Source of the DNA: Ruania alkalisoli
GTDB lineage: Bacteria > Actinomycetota > Actinomycetes > Actinomycetales > Beutenbergiaceae
DNA: 64,000 nucleotides
Direction: 5' to 3'
Assembly (NCBI RefSeq): GCF_014960965.1
Contig: NZ_CP063169.1
Coordinates: 2,761,581-2,825,580, forward strand
This document shows positions 51,463 to 59,664 of this stretch, in pieces; position 1 is the stretch's first letter, and every line of letters starts with the position of its first letter. Position numbers and translations under genes: made by a program. The notes beneath the pieces are model-generated. The model searched no databases, was not told the DNA's origin, and saw nothing but the letters and a program-made list of their open reading frames with translations.

Positions 51463-51783
51463 TCAACTCTTCAGGGCCAGGTAGATCCGCACCTTCACCG
51501 AGCCCCCGGTCATTGTGCCGCGAATGCGCAGCCAATGGCCGTATTCGCGCACCGGCCAGGTGGTCAGCTCGCCGGACACCTGCCGCAGATCGTCGAGATC
51601 GACCCAGGTGAGCCCGTCCGGAGAAACCTGGGTGGTGAGCTCCACCTGGGGGTCACCCTCGGTGGACAGGATCTGGAAGAACCAGCGTGCCTCTCGCGTC
51701 CATCCGGTCTCGAAGGGCTCGGTGGCGAAGTCGCCGGAGAGGGTCGTGTTCCGCTCGAGGATCGCGGTCTGGGATTGCAGCAT
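51463..51783 (-). CDS. Hypothetical small beta-rich protein
   Basis: A 106-residue protein with no signal peptide and a run of predicted strands (VELTTQVSPDGLTWVDL, GHWLRIRGTMTGGSVKVRIYLA). The SPDGLTW block resembles beta-sandwich proteins of unknown function. It starts four bases after the stop of the upstream unassigned gene, so they form an operon. The start may be GTG 51786. The family is not recognised. Confidence 0.65.
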   Translation of the reverse strand: MLQSQTAILERNTTLSGDFATEPFETGWTREARWFFQILSTEGDPQVELTTQVSPDGLTWVDLDDLRQVSGELTTWPVREYGHWLRIRGTMTGGSVKVRIYLALKS

Positions 51784-51790
51784 CACAAGA

Positions 51791-52759
51791 TCACCAATCG
51801 GCTGAGATGACGACAGAGTCGAGGAACAGGAAGTTGCGGACGCCGGAGAGCGTCCGGACCGAGAAGTAGAAGTTGAGCAAGTTGTCCAGGGACTCGTAGG
51901 GCTCGTCGTAGACAGGGACGGGAACGTCGCTCATGTCGATGATCCGGTCGTTCAGCTGAAACTCGACGTTGCGACGCTTCTCGGTGTCGACGAGCCACCG
52001 CACGTAGTGCCAGTTGACCTTGGTCGGAACCTCGTTGAAACACATCTCGATCGGATCGCCGAGGTAGCGCCAGTCGTTCGGATCGGGGGCGGTGAAGTCG
52101 GCAGCGTAGGGCAGCGCGAACTTCCCCTCGAGATGCTCCTTCGGTGTGGGCTCCGGCACGACCGGGTAGGACAGCCGGCGCACGAGGTTGCCGTCGGCAT
52201 CGGTGTTCTGGAACCGAGCAACCGTGTGATATCTCCTGCCGCCGTCACCACAGAGGTCCGTCGCCACCGTGAAGGCCCCGAACTGCGCCTCGGACGGGTG
52301 TAGGTTGCCGTCCCAGGCAACGTCGCCGTACTGGTCACGCTCGGCATCGCCGCCCAGCTGAGCCTCCGCCTTGTAGGTCAGGTAGGCCTCGATCTGCACC
52401 AAGCCGCGACCGGCCATGGTGAGGCGACGGATCGCGGTCGCCGTGTGCCCCGGGTACGGACGTGTGGCGAGCTTGAGCGAGTAGGTGCCCGTCATCGCAC
52501 CGTGGGTACCGGTGTCGAAGAACGTCGCGTTCGACAGCTGTGGCGTGCGGAAGTCGCGCATATGCGCGTCGACCGTGTCGAGGTCACCCCGGCCGTTGAA
52601 GTTGCCGATCAGCTCGGTCCAACCGTTGGTGCCCTCGTTGAAGTCATCGAGGGCGAGGATGCGGGGCAGCGGGTTGTACTTCGACAGACGGACATCGCTG
52701 GCACGGATCGCATCGCGCATCGCCGCGCGCAGCGAGTCGGTATCGACCGAGGTCACCAT
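51791..52759 (-). CDS. Unassigned protein with jelly-roll-like features
   Basis: A 322-residue protein without a signal peptide or membrane helices. It begins with helices, then LALDDFNEGTNGWTELIGNF and TGTYSLKLATRPYPGHTATA, which look like a lectin- or laminin-G-like sandwich, and ends in strands (NFYFSVRTLSGVRNFLFLDSV). An AAGGAG site precedes the ATG. It leads a two-gene operon divergent from the importer and shares its operators. No enzyme motif is recognised; it could bind or process the imported compound. Confidence 0.7.
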   Translation of the reverse strand: MVTSVDTDSLRAAMRDAIRASDVRLSKYNPLPRILALDDFNEGTNGWTELIGNFNGRGDLDTVDAHMRDFRTPQLSNATFFDTGTHGAMTGTYSLKLATRPYPGHTATAIRRLTMAGRGLVQIEAYLTYKAEAQLGGDAERDQYGDVAWDGNLHPSEAQFGAFTVATDLCGDGGRRYHTVARFQNTDADGNLVRRLSYPVVPEPTPKEHLEGKFALPYAADFTAPDPNDWRYLGDPIEMCFNEVPTKVNWHYVRWLVDTEKRRNVEFQLNDRIIDMSDVPVPVYDEPYESLDNLLNFYFSVRTLSGVRNFLFLDSVVISADW

Positions 52760-52814
52760 TCACTCCTTGCTTGCCGTACAGGCGTAGGGTCGCCGGCGTC
52801 CGCCGGTATCGGCA

Positions 52815-52828
52815 CATTAGCGTTAATG
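52815..52828. promoter_or_regulatory. LacI-type operator 1 (unassigned gene side)
   Basis: CATTAGCGTTAATG is palindromic apart from the central mismatched pair. Its complement, CATTAACGCTAATG, matches operator 2 at 13 of 14 positions. Confidence 0.65.
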
Positions 52829-52872
52829 CTTCATGCGCACAACCTTCAAGGCAAACTGCTTCAAACTCACTG

Positions 52873-52901
52873 TTGACGGCATCTCTTCGCCCTGCAAGAC
52901 T
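52873..52901 (+). promoter_or_regulatory. Promoter of the Dpp-type importer operon
   Basis: TTGACG at 52873-52878 and AAGACT at 52896-52901, with a 17-base spacer. The start would be near 52908, inside operator 2. Confidence 0.55.
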
Positions 52902-52902
52902 G

Positions 52903-52916
52903 CATGAACGCTAATG
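52903..52916. promoter_or_regulatory. LacI-type operator 2 (importer side)
   Basis: CATGAACGCTAATG lies 88 bp from operator 1, centre to centre, and covers the predicted transcription start of the importer operon, as expected for repression. Confidence 0.6.
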
Positions 52917-52995
52917 TTCATTGGCGACACACACGAAGGGTGCTCAAGGAAGAACACATGCCGCTCATGCCGATCTGCCCGCTCGAGGACGAGTG

Positions 52996-53922
52996 ATGGG
53001 CGCCTACCTGGCCCGACGACTCATGTTCTCGGTCTTCATCCTGTGGGGCGCCGTCTCGATCATCTTCGTGGTGCTTCGACTCGTCCCCTCGGACCCGGCA
53101 CGCCTGATCCTGGGATCAGACGCCACCGAGGCGGAAGTCGACGCTCTCCGTGACGAGATGGGCCTGAACGACCCGCTCTTCGCCCAGTACGGGACATACC
53201 TGGGCGATCTGCTCCGTCTCGACTTCGGAGACTCCTACCGGCAGCAGCGCGACTCCTTCGAACTGGTGATCGAACGACTCCCGGCCACCTTGGAGCTCGC
53301 CCTGGTGGCGATGGTCATTGCGCTCGTGATCGGCATCCTGCTGGGCGTGCTCGCAGCTCTGCGAGTCAACCGGCTCACCGACCGGATCATCTCGGTCGGC
53401 TCCTTGTTGGCTCAGTCGCTGCCCTCGTTCTGGATCGGCATCGTGTTCATCCTGATCTTCGCCCGTGGACTGGGAGTTCTCCCGAGCGGTGGCACCGGTT
53501 CACCCGCACACATGGTCCTGCCCGCCATCACCCTGGCGATGCCGATGCTCGCGATCCTGATCCGGATGACCAGGAGCGGACTGCTGGAAGTGATCCATGA
53601 GGGGTACATCCAGACGGCACGAGCCAAGGGGTTGAGCGAGCGGGTCGTGATCTTCCCGCACGCGATCCGCAATGCGCTGATCCCCATCGTCACGATCGTC
53701 GGGTTGCAGTTCGGTGGGCTGCTCGCCGGATCGGTGATCGTGGAGATGGTGTTCAGCTGGCCCGGCATCGGCCGCCTGCTCATCGAGTCGATCGGCCAAC
53801 GTGACTACAACGTGGTGCAGGCGTCCGTCCTGGTCATCGCAGCCGGGTTCGTGTTCGCGAACCTGGTGGTCGATGTGCTCTACGGCTACCTCGATCCGCG
53901 AGTGAGGTTAGTATCCCGATGA
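52996..53922 (+). CDS. Dpp/Opp-type ABC transporter permease (DppB)
   Basis: A 308-residue permease with six predicted helices, the N-terminal ARRLMFSVFILWGAVSIIFV helix and the ATPase-docking loop with ARAKGLSERVV. The ATG at 52996 is used; a GTG lies just upstream. The stop overlaps the next permease (ATGA). The Dpp class imports peptides, but also many sugars and other compounds. Confidence 0.92.
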   Translation: MGAYLARRLMFSVFILWGAVSIIFVVLRLVPSDPARLILGSDATEAEVDALRDEMGLNDPLFAQYGTYLGDLLRLDFGDSYRQQRDSFELVIERLPATLELALVAMVIALVIGILLGVLAALRVNRLTDRIISVGSLLAQSLPSFWIGIVFILIFARGLGVLPSGGTGSPAHMVLPAITLAMPMLAILIRMTRSGLLEVIHEGYIQTARAKGLSERVVIFPHAIRNALIPIVTIVGLQFGGLLAGSVIVEMVFSWPGIGRLLIESIGQRDYNVVQASVLVIAAGFVFANLVVDVLYGYLDPRVRLVSR

Positions 53923-54824
53923 CCGCACGAACCACTGAACCCCAGGTTGCTCCTGCAGCATCCGGTGCCGCCACGCGCCGTGGCCGGTCGAACACGGTGG
54001 GACGCAAACGCATCATCGGATGCCTGATCGTGATCGCCTGCTATGTCCTCATCGCGCTGATCGGGCCGCTGCTGATGCAGTACGACCCCGTACGCACGTT
54101 CACCGAGGATCGACTCCTCCCTCCAGGGAGCACTACGTCCCAGGGGACGGTCGCACTGTTCGGTACCGACCAGGTGGGCCAGGACATCCTGGCTCAGATG
54201 ATGCTCGGCGCACGCGTCTCGATCACTGTGGGCGCCGGCACCCTGGCGCTCGCCGGCTTCATCGGCGTCACCATCGGGCTCCTGGCAGGGTATCGCGGCG
54301 GCTGGCTCGATTCAGTGCTGATGCGGTTGGCCGATATTCAGCTCTCCTTCCCGTCGATCCTGCTCGCCATCCTGATCGCAGCGGTTGTCGGCCCCAGCGT
54401 CGTGAACGTCATCGTGGTCCTCGCGATCACGAACTGGGTGACCTTCGCGCGCGTCACCCGGGGGCAAGTTCTCACGGTGAAGAATCGCGAGTACGTCGAC
54501 GCGGCGCGCACCCTCGGTGCCCGGCATCTGCACCTCGTTCTACGCACCATCTTCCCGGCCTGCCTCGCGCCGATCCTGGTCGTGGCCACCGTCGAGCTCG
54601 GGCAGGTCATCCTCGCGGAGGCATCACTGTCCTTCCTCGGGCTCGGCGTACCGACTGGCGTGCCGAGCTGGGGCACCACGATTGCGAACGGCCGCTCGTA
54701 CCTCGGCGACGCCTGGTGGATCTCCACACTCCCCGGTCTCGCCCTCGCCACCCTGGTCCTCACCTGCGGGGTGCTGGGCGATGCGATGCGGGACCGCTAC
54801 GACCCGAAGATGAGGAGCCTGTGA
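53919..54824 (+). CDS. Dpp/Opp-type ABC transporter permease (DppC)
   Basis: A 301-residue permease with a polar N-terminus, six predicted helices and the docking loop around DAARTLGARHLHLV. FGTDQVGQDILAQM near residue 82 is the typical external DppC block. It overlaps both neighbours by a few bases and pairs with DppB. Confidence 0.93.
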   Translation: MTARTTEPQVAPAASGAATRRGRSNTVGRKRIIGCLIVIACYVLIALIGPLLMQYDPVRTFTEDRLLPPGSTTSQGTVALFGTDQVGQDILAQMMLGARVSITVGAGTLALAGFIGVTIGLLAGYRGGWLDSVLMRLADIQLSFPSILLAILIAAVVGPSVVNVIVVLAITNWVTFARVTRGQVLTVKNREYVDAARTLGARHLHLVLRTIFPACLAPILVVATVELGQVILAEASLSFLGLGVPTGVPSWGTTIANGRSYLGDAWWISTLPGLALATLVLTCGVLGDAMRDRYDPKMRSL

Positions 54825-55831
54825 TGGGCGCCACCAAGTCGGCACCGTTGCTGTCCGTGGACGGTCTCACCGTCGAGTTCTCCACGCGGGCCGGGTCCGT
54901 CCGCCCGCTCGACGGGATCACCTTCGACATCGCTCGGGGTGAGACCGTCGCCCTGCTGGGCGAATCGGGCAGCGGCAAGTCGGTCACCGCCCAAGCCGTC
55001 ATGGGTTTGCTCCCGCAGCCCGCTGGTCGAATCACGAGCGGTCGCATCACCTTCGACGGCGAGGAGCTCACCGCGATGTCGCCGGAGAAGGTCCGCGCCC
55101 TCTGCGGTACCCGCATCGCGATGATCTTCCAGGATCCGCTGAGCTCGTTGAATCCGGTCTTCCGCATCGGCTCCCAGGTCGCCGAACCGCTACGGCGGCG
55201 CCTGGGAATGCGCAAACCGGATGCGATGCGGCGTGCCCTGGAGCTGCTCAGGCGCGTTGGTATCCCCGACGCCGAGCGTCGGATGCACCACTATCCGCAC
55301 CAGTTCTCGGGTGGTCAGCGCCAACGCATCATGATCGCGATGGCGCTCGCCCTCGATCCGGACCTCCTCATCGCCGACGAACCCACCACCGCCCTCGATG
55401 TGACCGTGCAGGCACAGATCATGCAGCTATTGAGCGACCTGCAGGCCGAGCATGGGATGGCGATCTTGTTGATCACGCACGATCTCGGCGTGGTCGCTGA
55501 TGCGGCCTCGCGCGCCGTGGTGCTCTACGCCGGACGGGTCGCCGAGGAGGGGCGGATCCGTGACGTCTACGACAACTCCGCACACCCGTACACCGAAGGA
55601 CTTCTCGCCTCGATCCCGCAGGCCGATCACGGTGGGGGGCAGCTCCGCTCCATCACGGGAGCGCCACCGAACCCGCTCACGTTCCCGCAGGGGTGCCGAT
55701 TCCATCCGCGATGCCCCTACGCGCAGGAACGCTGCCGTGACGAGCGGCCCGAACTGCGCCATCCCACGGGTTGGGCGTCGGATCAGGCGGCCTCATGCCA
55801 CTTCACCGAGGAGGTGCTCCAGCATGGCTGA
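54824..55831 (+). CDS. Dpp/Opp-type ABC transporter ATPase (DppD)
   Basis: A 335-residue ATPase with Walker A GESGSGKS, signature FSGGQRQR, Walker B LLIADEPTTALD and the C-terminal oligopeptide-family block (PHRC-like Cys-rich CRFHPRCPYAQERC, which may hold an iron-sulfur cluster). ATG 54824 follows GAGGAG. It overlaps the next ATPase by 8 bp. Confidence 0.93.
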   Translation: MGATKSAPLLSVDGLTVEFSTRAGSVRPLDGITFDIARGETVALLGESGSGKSVTAQAVMGLLPQPAGRITSGRITFDGEELTAMSPEKVRALCGTRIAMIFQDPLSSLNPVFRIGSQVAEPLRRRLGMRKPDAMRRALELLRRVGIPDAERRMHHYPHQFSGGQRQRIMIAMALALDPDLLIADEPTTALDVTVQAQIMQLLSDLQAEHGMAILLITHDLGVVADAASRAVVLYAGRVAEEGRIRDVYDNSAHPYTEGLLASIPQADHGGGQLRSITGAPPNPLTFPQGCRFHPRCPYAQERCRDERPELRHPTGWASDQAASCHFTEEVLQHG

Positions 55832-56642
55832 ACCCCTGCTGCGCGTCCGTGACCTGGTGACCACCTACCCGATCCGATCGGCACTGCTACGACGCAAGGT
55901 GGGTGAGGTGCGCGCCGTCGACGGGGTGACCTTCGATGTGGAGCGTGGACAGACGGTGGGCCTCGTAGGCGAGTCCGGCTCCGGCAAGTCGACGCTCGCT
56001 CGCACCATCGTCGGCCTCGAACGCGCCGAATCGGGATCCATCGAGTTCCAGGGACAGAATCTCGTCCGGCTGTCCGCGGCACAGATGCGCCCGCTGCGGC
56101 GGGACATCCAGATGGTCTTCCAGGACCCGTACACGGCGCTCAATCCTCGCCTCACCGTCAGACAGATCCTGTCCGAAGCGTGGCGGATCCACCCCGACCT
56201 CCTCGCCGAGGACGAGTGGGACGCCGAGGTGGTGCGGCTCCTCGATGTCGTGGGCCTCGACGCACAGTACGCCGACCGCTACCCGCACCAGTTCTCCGGT
56301 GGCCAGCGCCAGCGCATCGGCATCGCCCGGGCGCTCGCCGTCAAGCCCCAGCTCATCGTCTGCGACGAGGCGGTCTCGGCGCTCGACGTCTCCGTCCAGG
56401 CCCAGGTGCTCAACCTCCTCGACGATCTGCAGCGGGAGTTCGGCCTCACTTACCTGTTCATCGCCCACGATCTCTCCGTCGTCCGGCACATCAGCGACGA
56501 CGTCATCGTCATGAATCAGGGATCGGTCGTGGAGCACGCGCCCACCGAGGACCTGTTCGCCGACCCGCAGCACGACTACACCAAGGCCCTGCTCGCCGCA
56601 GTACCCGTAGTACGCCCCTGGCTGGAGGGCAGTACGCCATGA
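55824..56642 (+). CDS. Dpp/Opp-type ABC transporter ATPase (DppF)
   Basis: A 272-residue ATPase with Walker A GESGSGKST, signature FSGGQRQRIG, Walker B LIVCDEAVSALD and switch His in IAHDLS. It lacks the long Cys-rich tail usual in DppF, so it ends close after the nucleotide-binding domain. A GAGGAGG site lies upstream, and the stop overlaps the phosphatase start (ATGA). Confidence 0.92.
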   Translation: MAEPLLRVRDLVTTYPIRSALLRRKVGEVRAVDGVTFDVERGQTVGLVGESGSGKSTLARTIVGLERAESGSIEFQGQNLVRLSAAQMRPLRRDIQMVFQDPYTALNPRLTVRQILSEAWRIHPDLLAEDEWDAEVVRLLDVVGLDAQYADRYPHQFSGGQRQRIGIARALAVKPQLIVCDEAVSALDVSVQAQVLNLLDDLQREFGLTYLFIAHDLSVVRHISDDVIVMNQGSVVEHAPTEDLFADPQHDYTKALLAAVPVVRPWLEGSTP

Positions 56643-57250
56643 CGACGATCCACCTGGTCCGACACGGCGAGGCCGTGTGGAACGCCGAGGGCAAGTACCA
56701 GGGGCAAGCCGATTCCGGGCTCACCGAACTGGGCCACGAGCAAGCACACAGTGCCGCCGCATGGCTGCGTGACTCGTTCCCCCGCATCGACGGGGTCGCG
56801 TGTAGCGACCTGCCCCGGGTGCGGGACACGGCCGCCCCGTTCCTGACAGCGATTGGCCACTCCCCCCAGGTCGACTCGCGGCTGCGGGAGATCGACGTCG
56901 GATCCTGGGCGGGCCGGACCTTCGAGGAGGTCGCGACTGCAGAGCCCGCGTCCGTCGCGGCCGCGGCGCGCGGCGAGGACGTGCGCCGTGGTGGAGGAGA
57001 GACCTTCGCCGAACTGCGCCGGCGGGTGGTCGCCGCATTGGACGAGCTTGTCGCCTCGCACCAGCCGGGAGCCACCCTCGTGGTGTTCACCCACGGCGGT
57101 CCGATCCGTGTCGCCACCGCCGCTGCCCTGGGGGTGCCCATACCGGGTCACCACCCGATCGGTTCCCCGGACAACTGCTCGGTCACCACCCTCGCCTGGA
57201 ACCCCAGGCGACTCCTCGCCTTCAACCAGCAGACCATCGGCACCCGCTAG
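56639..57250 (+). CDS. Histidine-phosphatase-family protein
   Basis: A 203-residue phosphoglycerate mutase-like phosphatase. The active-site RHG is in LVRHGEAVWN (His9 approx.), the second catalytic His in VFTHGGPI, and Glu in REIDVGSW. Its start overlaps dppF (ATGA), so it is clearly part of the importer operon. A substrate is not readable, but the position suggests action on the imported compound or its phosphorylated form. Confidence 0.88.
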   Translation: MTTIHLVRHGEAVWNAEGKYQGQADSGLTELGHEQAHSAAAWLRDSFPRIDGVACSDLPRVRDTAAPFLTAIGHSPQVDSRLREIDVGSWAGRTFEEVATAEPASVAAAARGEDVRRGGGETFAELRRRVVAALDELVASHQPGATLVVFTHGGPIRVATAAALGVPIPGHHPIGSPDNCSVTTLAWNPRRLLAFNQQTIGTR

Positions 57251-57282
57251 GCGCCGAGCGCCACCACAGACCAGGAGACCCG

Positions 57283-58062
57283 ATGCCCCTGACCTCCACC
57301 ACCTTCGTCGCCCAGACCCACAACCTCTGGGGTGATCATGCCGCCGAGCAGCGTCGAGCGCCGCTGGACGCGCTGTATCGCCACCGGCAACCCGATCTGT
57401 TGGCGACCCAGGAACAGCGGTCGTGGTCGCGGGACCTGATCGACGCGGCCATGCCCGAGCATTCCCGCGTCATCGACGAGTTTCCGGGATGGGCGACGCA
57501 GAGCTGTCTCTGGTGGCGTCGTGAGCTGTTCGAGTATGTCGAGCACGGCGCGGACGACGTCGGAATCCTCGCGCCGGACGCCCGGCTGTTCTGGGTGCGC
57601 CTGGCCACCGCCGACGGACCGGTGCTGTTCAGCGTGGCCCACCTGACGTGGCCGGGCCACCCTCAGGAACAGGAGACAGGCACCAACCAGCGAACTCCGC
57701 AAGCGGCCGCCATCGCGGGCCGGCTCGCCGAGCTCGCCGATGGGGCCGCGTGTCTGTTCGCCGTCGACATCAACGACATCGGCCCACCGAACTGGGAGCT
57801 CGGCAACAGCGGCTTCCTCGACTCGTTCACCGCGTTGGGCCGGCACGCACCGGTCACGCATCCCGTTGTTCCCAGCGGCTTCGAGGAGTCGGTCGGCACA
57901 CGTCTGTCCCCTCTCGCCTCGCCGAGGAAGGCGATCGACTGGATCTTTCTGCGCGGCCCTGTCCGTGCACGTGCCGCCGAGGTGGTCGAGTTCTTCCACC
58001 GAGGCGTCGCTCCCAGCGACCACTACCCGGTGGCCGCCACGCTCACCCTCACCCGGGACTGA
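57283..58062 (+). CDS. Endonuclease/exonuclease/phosphatase (EEP)-family hydrolase
   Basis: A 259-residue EEP-fold phosphodiesterase or phosphatase. Visible are the metal-binding Glu in LLATQEQ, the Asn/Asp pair in FAVDINDIG, and the C-terminal SDHYPV with catalytic Asp-His. There is no signal peptide. Members cleave phosphodiesters of nucleic acids, lipids or sugars. Together with the neighbouring phosphatase this suggests a phosphorylated substrate. Confidence 0.85.
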   Translation: MPLTSTTFVAQTHNLWGDHAAEQRRAPLDALYRHRQPDLLATQEQRSWSRDLIDAAMPEHSRVIDEFPGWATQSCLWWRRELFEYVEHGADDVGILAPDARLFWVRLATADGPVLFSVAHLTWPGHPQEQETGTNQRTPQAAAIAGRLAELADGAACLFAVDINDIGPPNWELGNSGFLDSFTALGRHAPVTHPVVPSGFEESVGTRLSPLASPRKAIDWIFLRGPVRARAAEVVEFFHRGVAPSDHYPVAATLTLTRD

Positions 58063-58104
58063 ACGCACAGCGCTGGTCCCGAGTCTGATCGAAGGAGATG
58101 CAAG

Positions 58105-59622
58105 ATGGGAATCACCAGACGTCACGGCGGTGTCGCCGCAGCCGTGCTGGCCACGGCACTCACCGTTGTCGGCTGCACGACGACCACCGAGGGAGGTGAC
58201 AGTGAGACGGCTCCGCAGGAACTCACCTACGTCCCCGCGTTCTTCCCCGTGTCCCTGGATCCGCACAACTTCCCGGCTGAGGAAGGCACACAGGTCGCCG
58301 CTCAGCAGACACTCGAAACACTCGTCACCTACAACGATGGCGAAGCACAACCACTACTCGCCGAGTCGTGGGAGTACTCCGACGATGAGCTCACGCTCAC
58401 CTTCCAGCTACGTGACGACGTGTCGTTCAGCGACGGCACGCCCTTCACCGCCGAGGATGCGAAGGCATCCCTGGACCGGCTGATCGAGCTCGACAAGGCA
58501 CTCGCGCCGCTGTTCGCCGCGGTCACCGAGACACGCGCGGACGAGGACCACACGTTCTCCATCGTCACGAGCGAACCGCTCGGAACTCTTCTCGCCTCGA
58601 TGTCGCTCGTCTTCATCGGCCAGGCCGACGCCATGGACGAAGAGGCCTACTGGCGGGCCCCTGTCGGCACCGGACCGTTCATCGTCGACGACTACGTCGC
58701 CGACGACCACGTGACCTATTCACGCAACGACGACTACTGGGGCGAGGCCGCCCAGCTCGACACGCTCGAGATGGTGAGCATGCCGGAGGTCGCCGCCAGG
58801 ATCACCGCACTGGGAACCGGCGAGGTCGATGTGATCTCGTCGATCCCGCCCGACCAGGTCGCCGGCGTCCAGGATCAGGACGGAGTCGAGTTCATCCAGG
58901 ACGCCGGCTATCTCTACTACTTCATCTGGTTCAACCACAACGAGGAGCCGTTCGACGATCAGCGCGTCCGCCAGGCGATGTGGCACGCGGTCGACGTCGA
59001 GGGCATCGTCTCCGACCTCTACGGCGACGGCGCCACGGCGGCGACCGCCCCGATCCCACAAGCCGCGTTCGGTTCGGCCGACAACGGACTGTACGAGTAC
59101 GACCCCGACCGCGCCCGTCAATTGCTCGCGGACGCCGGATTCCCGGACGGCTTCGAGACCTCGATGCAGTGGCCGCGGGAAGGTGGACCGAACATCCGCT
59201 CGCTCGGCCAAGCCTTCATCTCGGCGTGGGCCGAGGTGGGGATCGACGTGGAACCTCTCGAGAAGGAACGCGCCAGCTGGCTGGAGGACTTCGGATCCAT
59301 GAACTGGGACCTCAACCTGCAGACCAACACCACCGCCACCGGTGACGCGGACTTCACGCTGAATCGTCTGTATACGTGCGAGGCCGACCGCCTGGGCTAC
59401 TGCAATCCGGAGCTCGACGACCTCCTCGCCCAAGCGCGCTCGTCGTTGGACCCGGACGAGCGGAGCACGCTCTACGACCAGGCGAACGAGATCATGTGGG
59501 AGGAAGCCCCCGGCATCTTCCCGGCGGACATCCAGAACAACCTGGCGTACGGCTCGCAGGTCCAAGGCCTGGAGCTCCCCCCGAACAACCGGCCGTACTT
59601 CTCCACCGTCTCGATCGAGTGA
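58105..59622 (+). CDS. Dpp/Opp-type substrate-binding lipoprotein
   Basis: A 505-residue family 5 solute-binding protein. Its signal ends in lipobox TVVGC (Cys24 approx.); typical blocks are VTYSRNDDYWG and RVRQAMWHAVDVEGIV. A GAAGGAGATG-like site precedes the ATG. It is the last gene of the importer operon, whereas binding-protein genes usually come first. A strong hairpin follows. Confidence 0.9.
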   Translation: MGITRRHGGVAAAVLATALTVVGCTTTTEGGDSETAPQELTYVPAFFPVSLDPHNFPAEEGTQVAAQQTLETLVTYNDGEAQPLLAESWEYSDDELTLTFQLRDDVSFSDGTPFTAEDAKASLDRLIELDKALAPLFAAVTETRADEDHTFSIVTSEPLGTLLASMSLVFIGQADAMDEEAYWRAPVGTGPFIVDDYVADDHVTYSRNDDYWGEAAQLDTLEMVSMPEVAARITALGTGEVDVISSIPPDQVAGVQDQDGVEFIQDAGYLYYFIWFNHNEEPFDDQRVRQAMWHAVDVEGIVSDLYGDGATAATAPIPQAAFGSADNGLYEYDPDRARQLLADAGFPDGFETSMQWPREGGPNIRSLGQAFISAWAEVGIDVEPLEKERASWLEDFGSMNWDLNLQTNTTATGDADFTLNRLYTCEADRLGYCNPELDDLLAQARSSLDPDERSTLYDQANEIMWEEAPGIFPADIQNNLAYGSQVQGLELPPNNRPYFSTVSIE

Positions 59623-59627
59623 AATGT

Positions 59628-59664
59628 CGCCAGTCTGTAGCGGGCCGCCCGCTACAGACTGGCG
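59628..59664. terminator. Bidirectional hairpin overlapping the gltX end
   Basis: A perfect 17-bp stem, CGCCAGTCTGTAGCGGG pairing with 59648-59664, with loop CCG. It starts five bases after the binding-protein stop and covers the gltX stop and last codons, so one structure can serve both genes. Confidence 0.85.
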
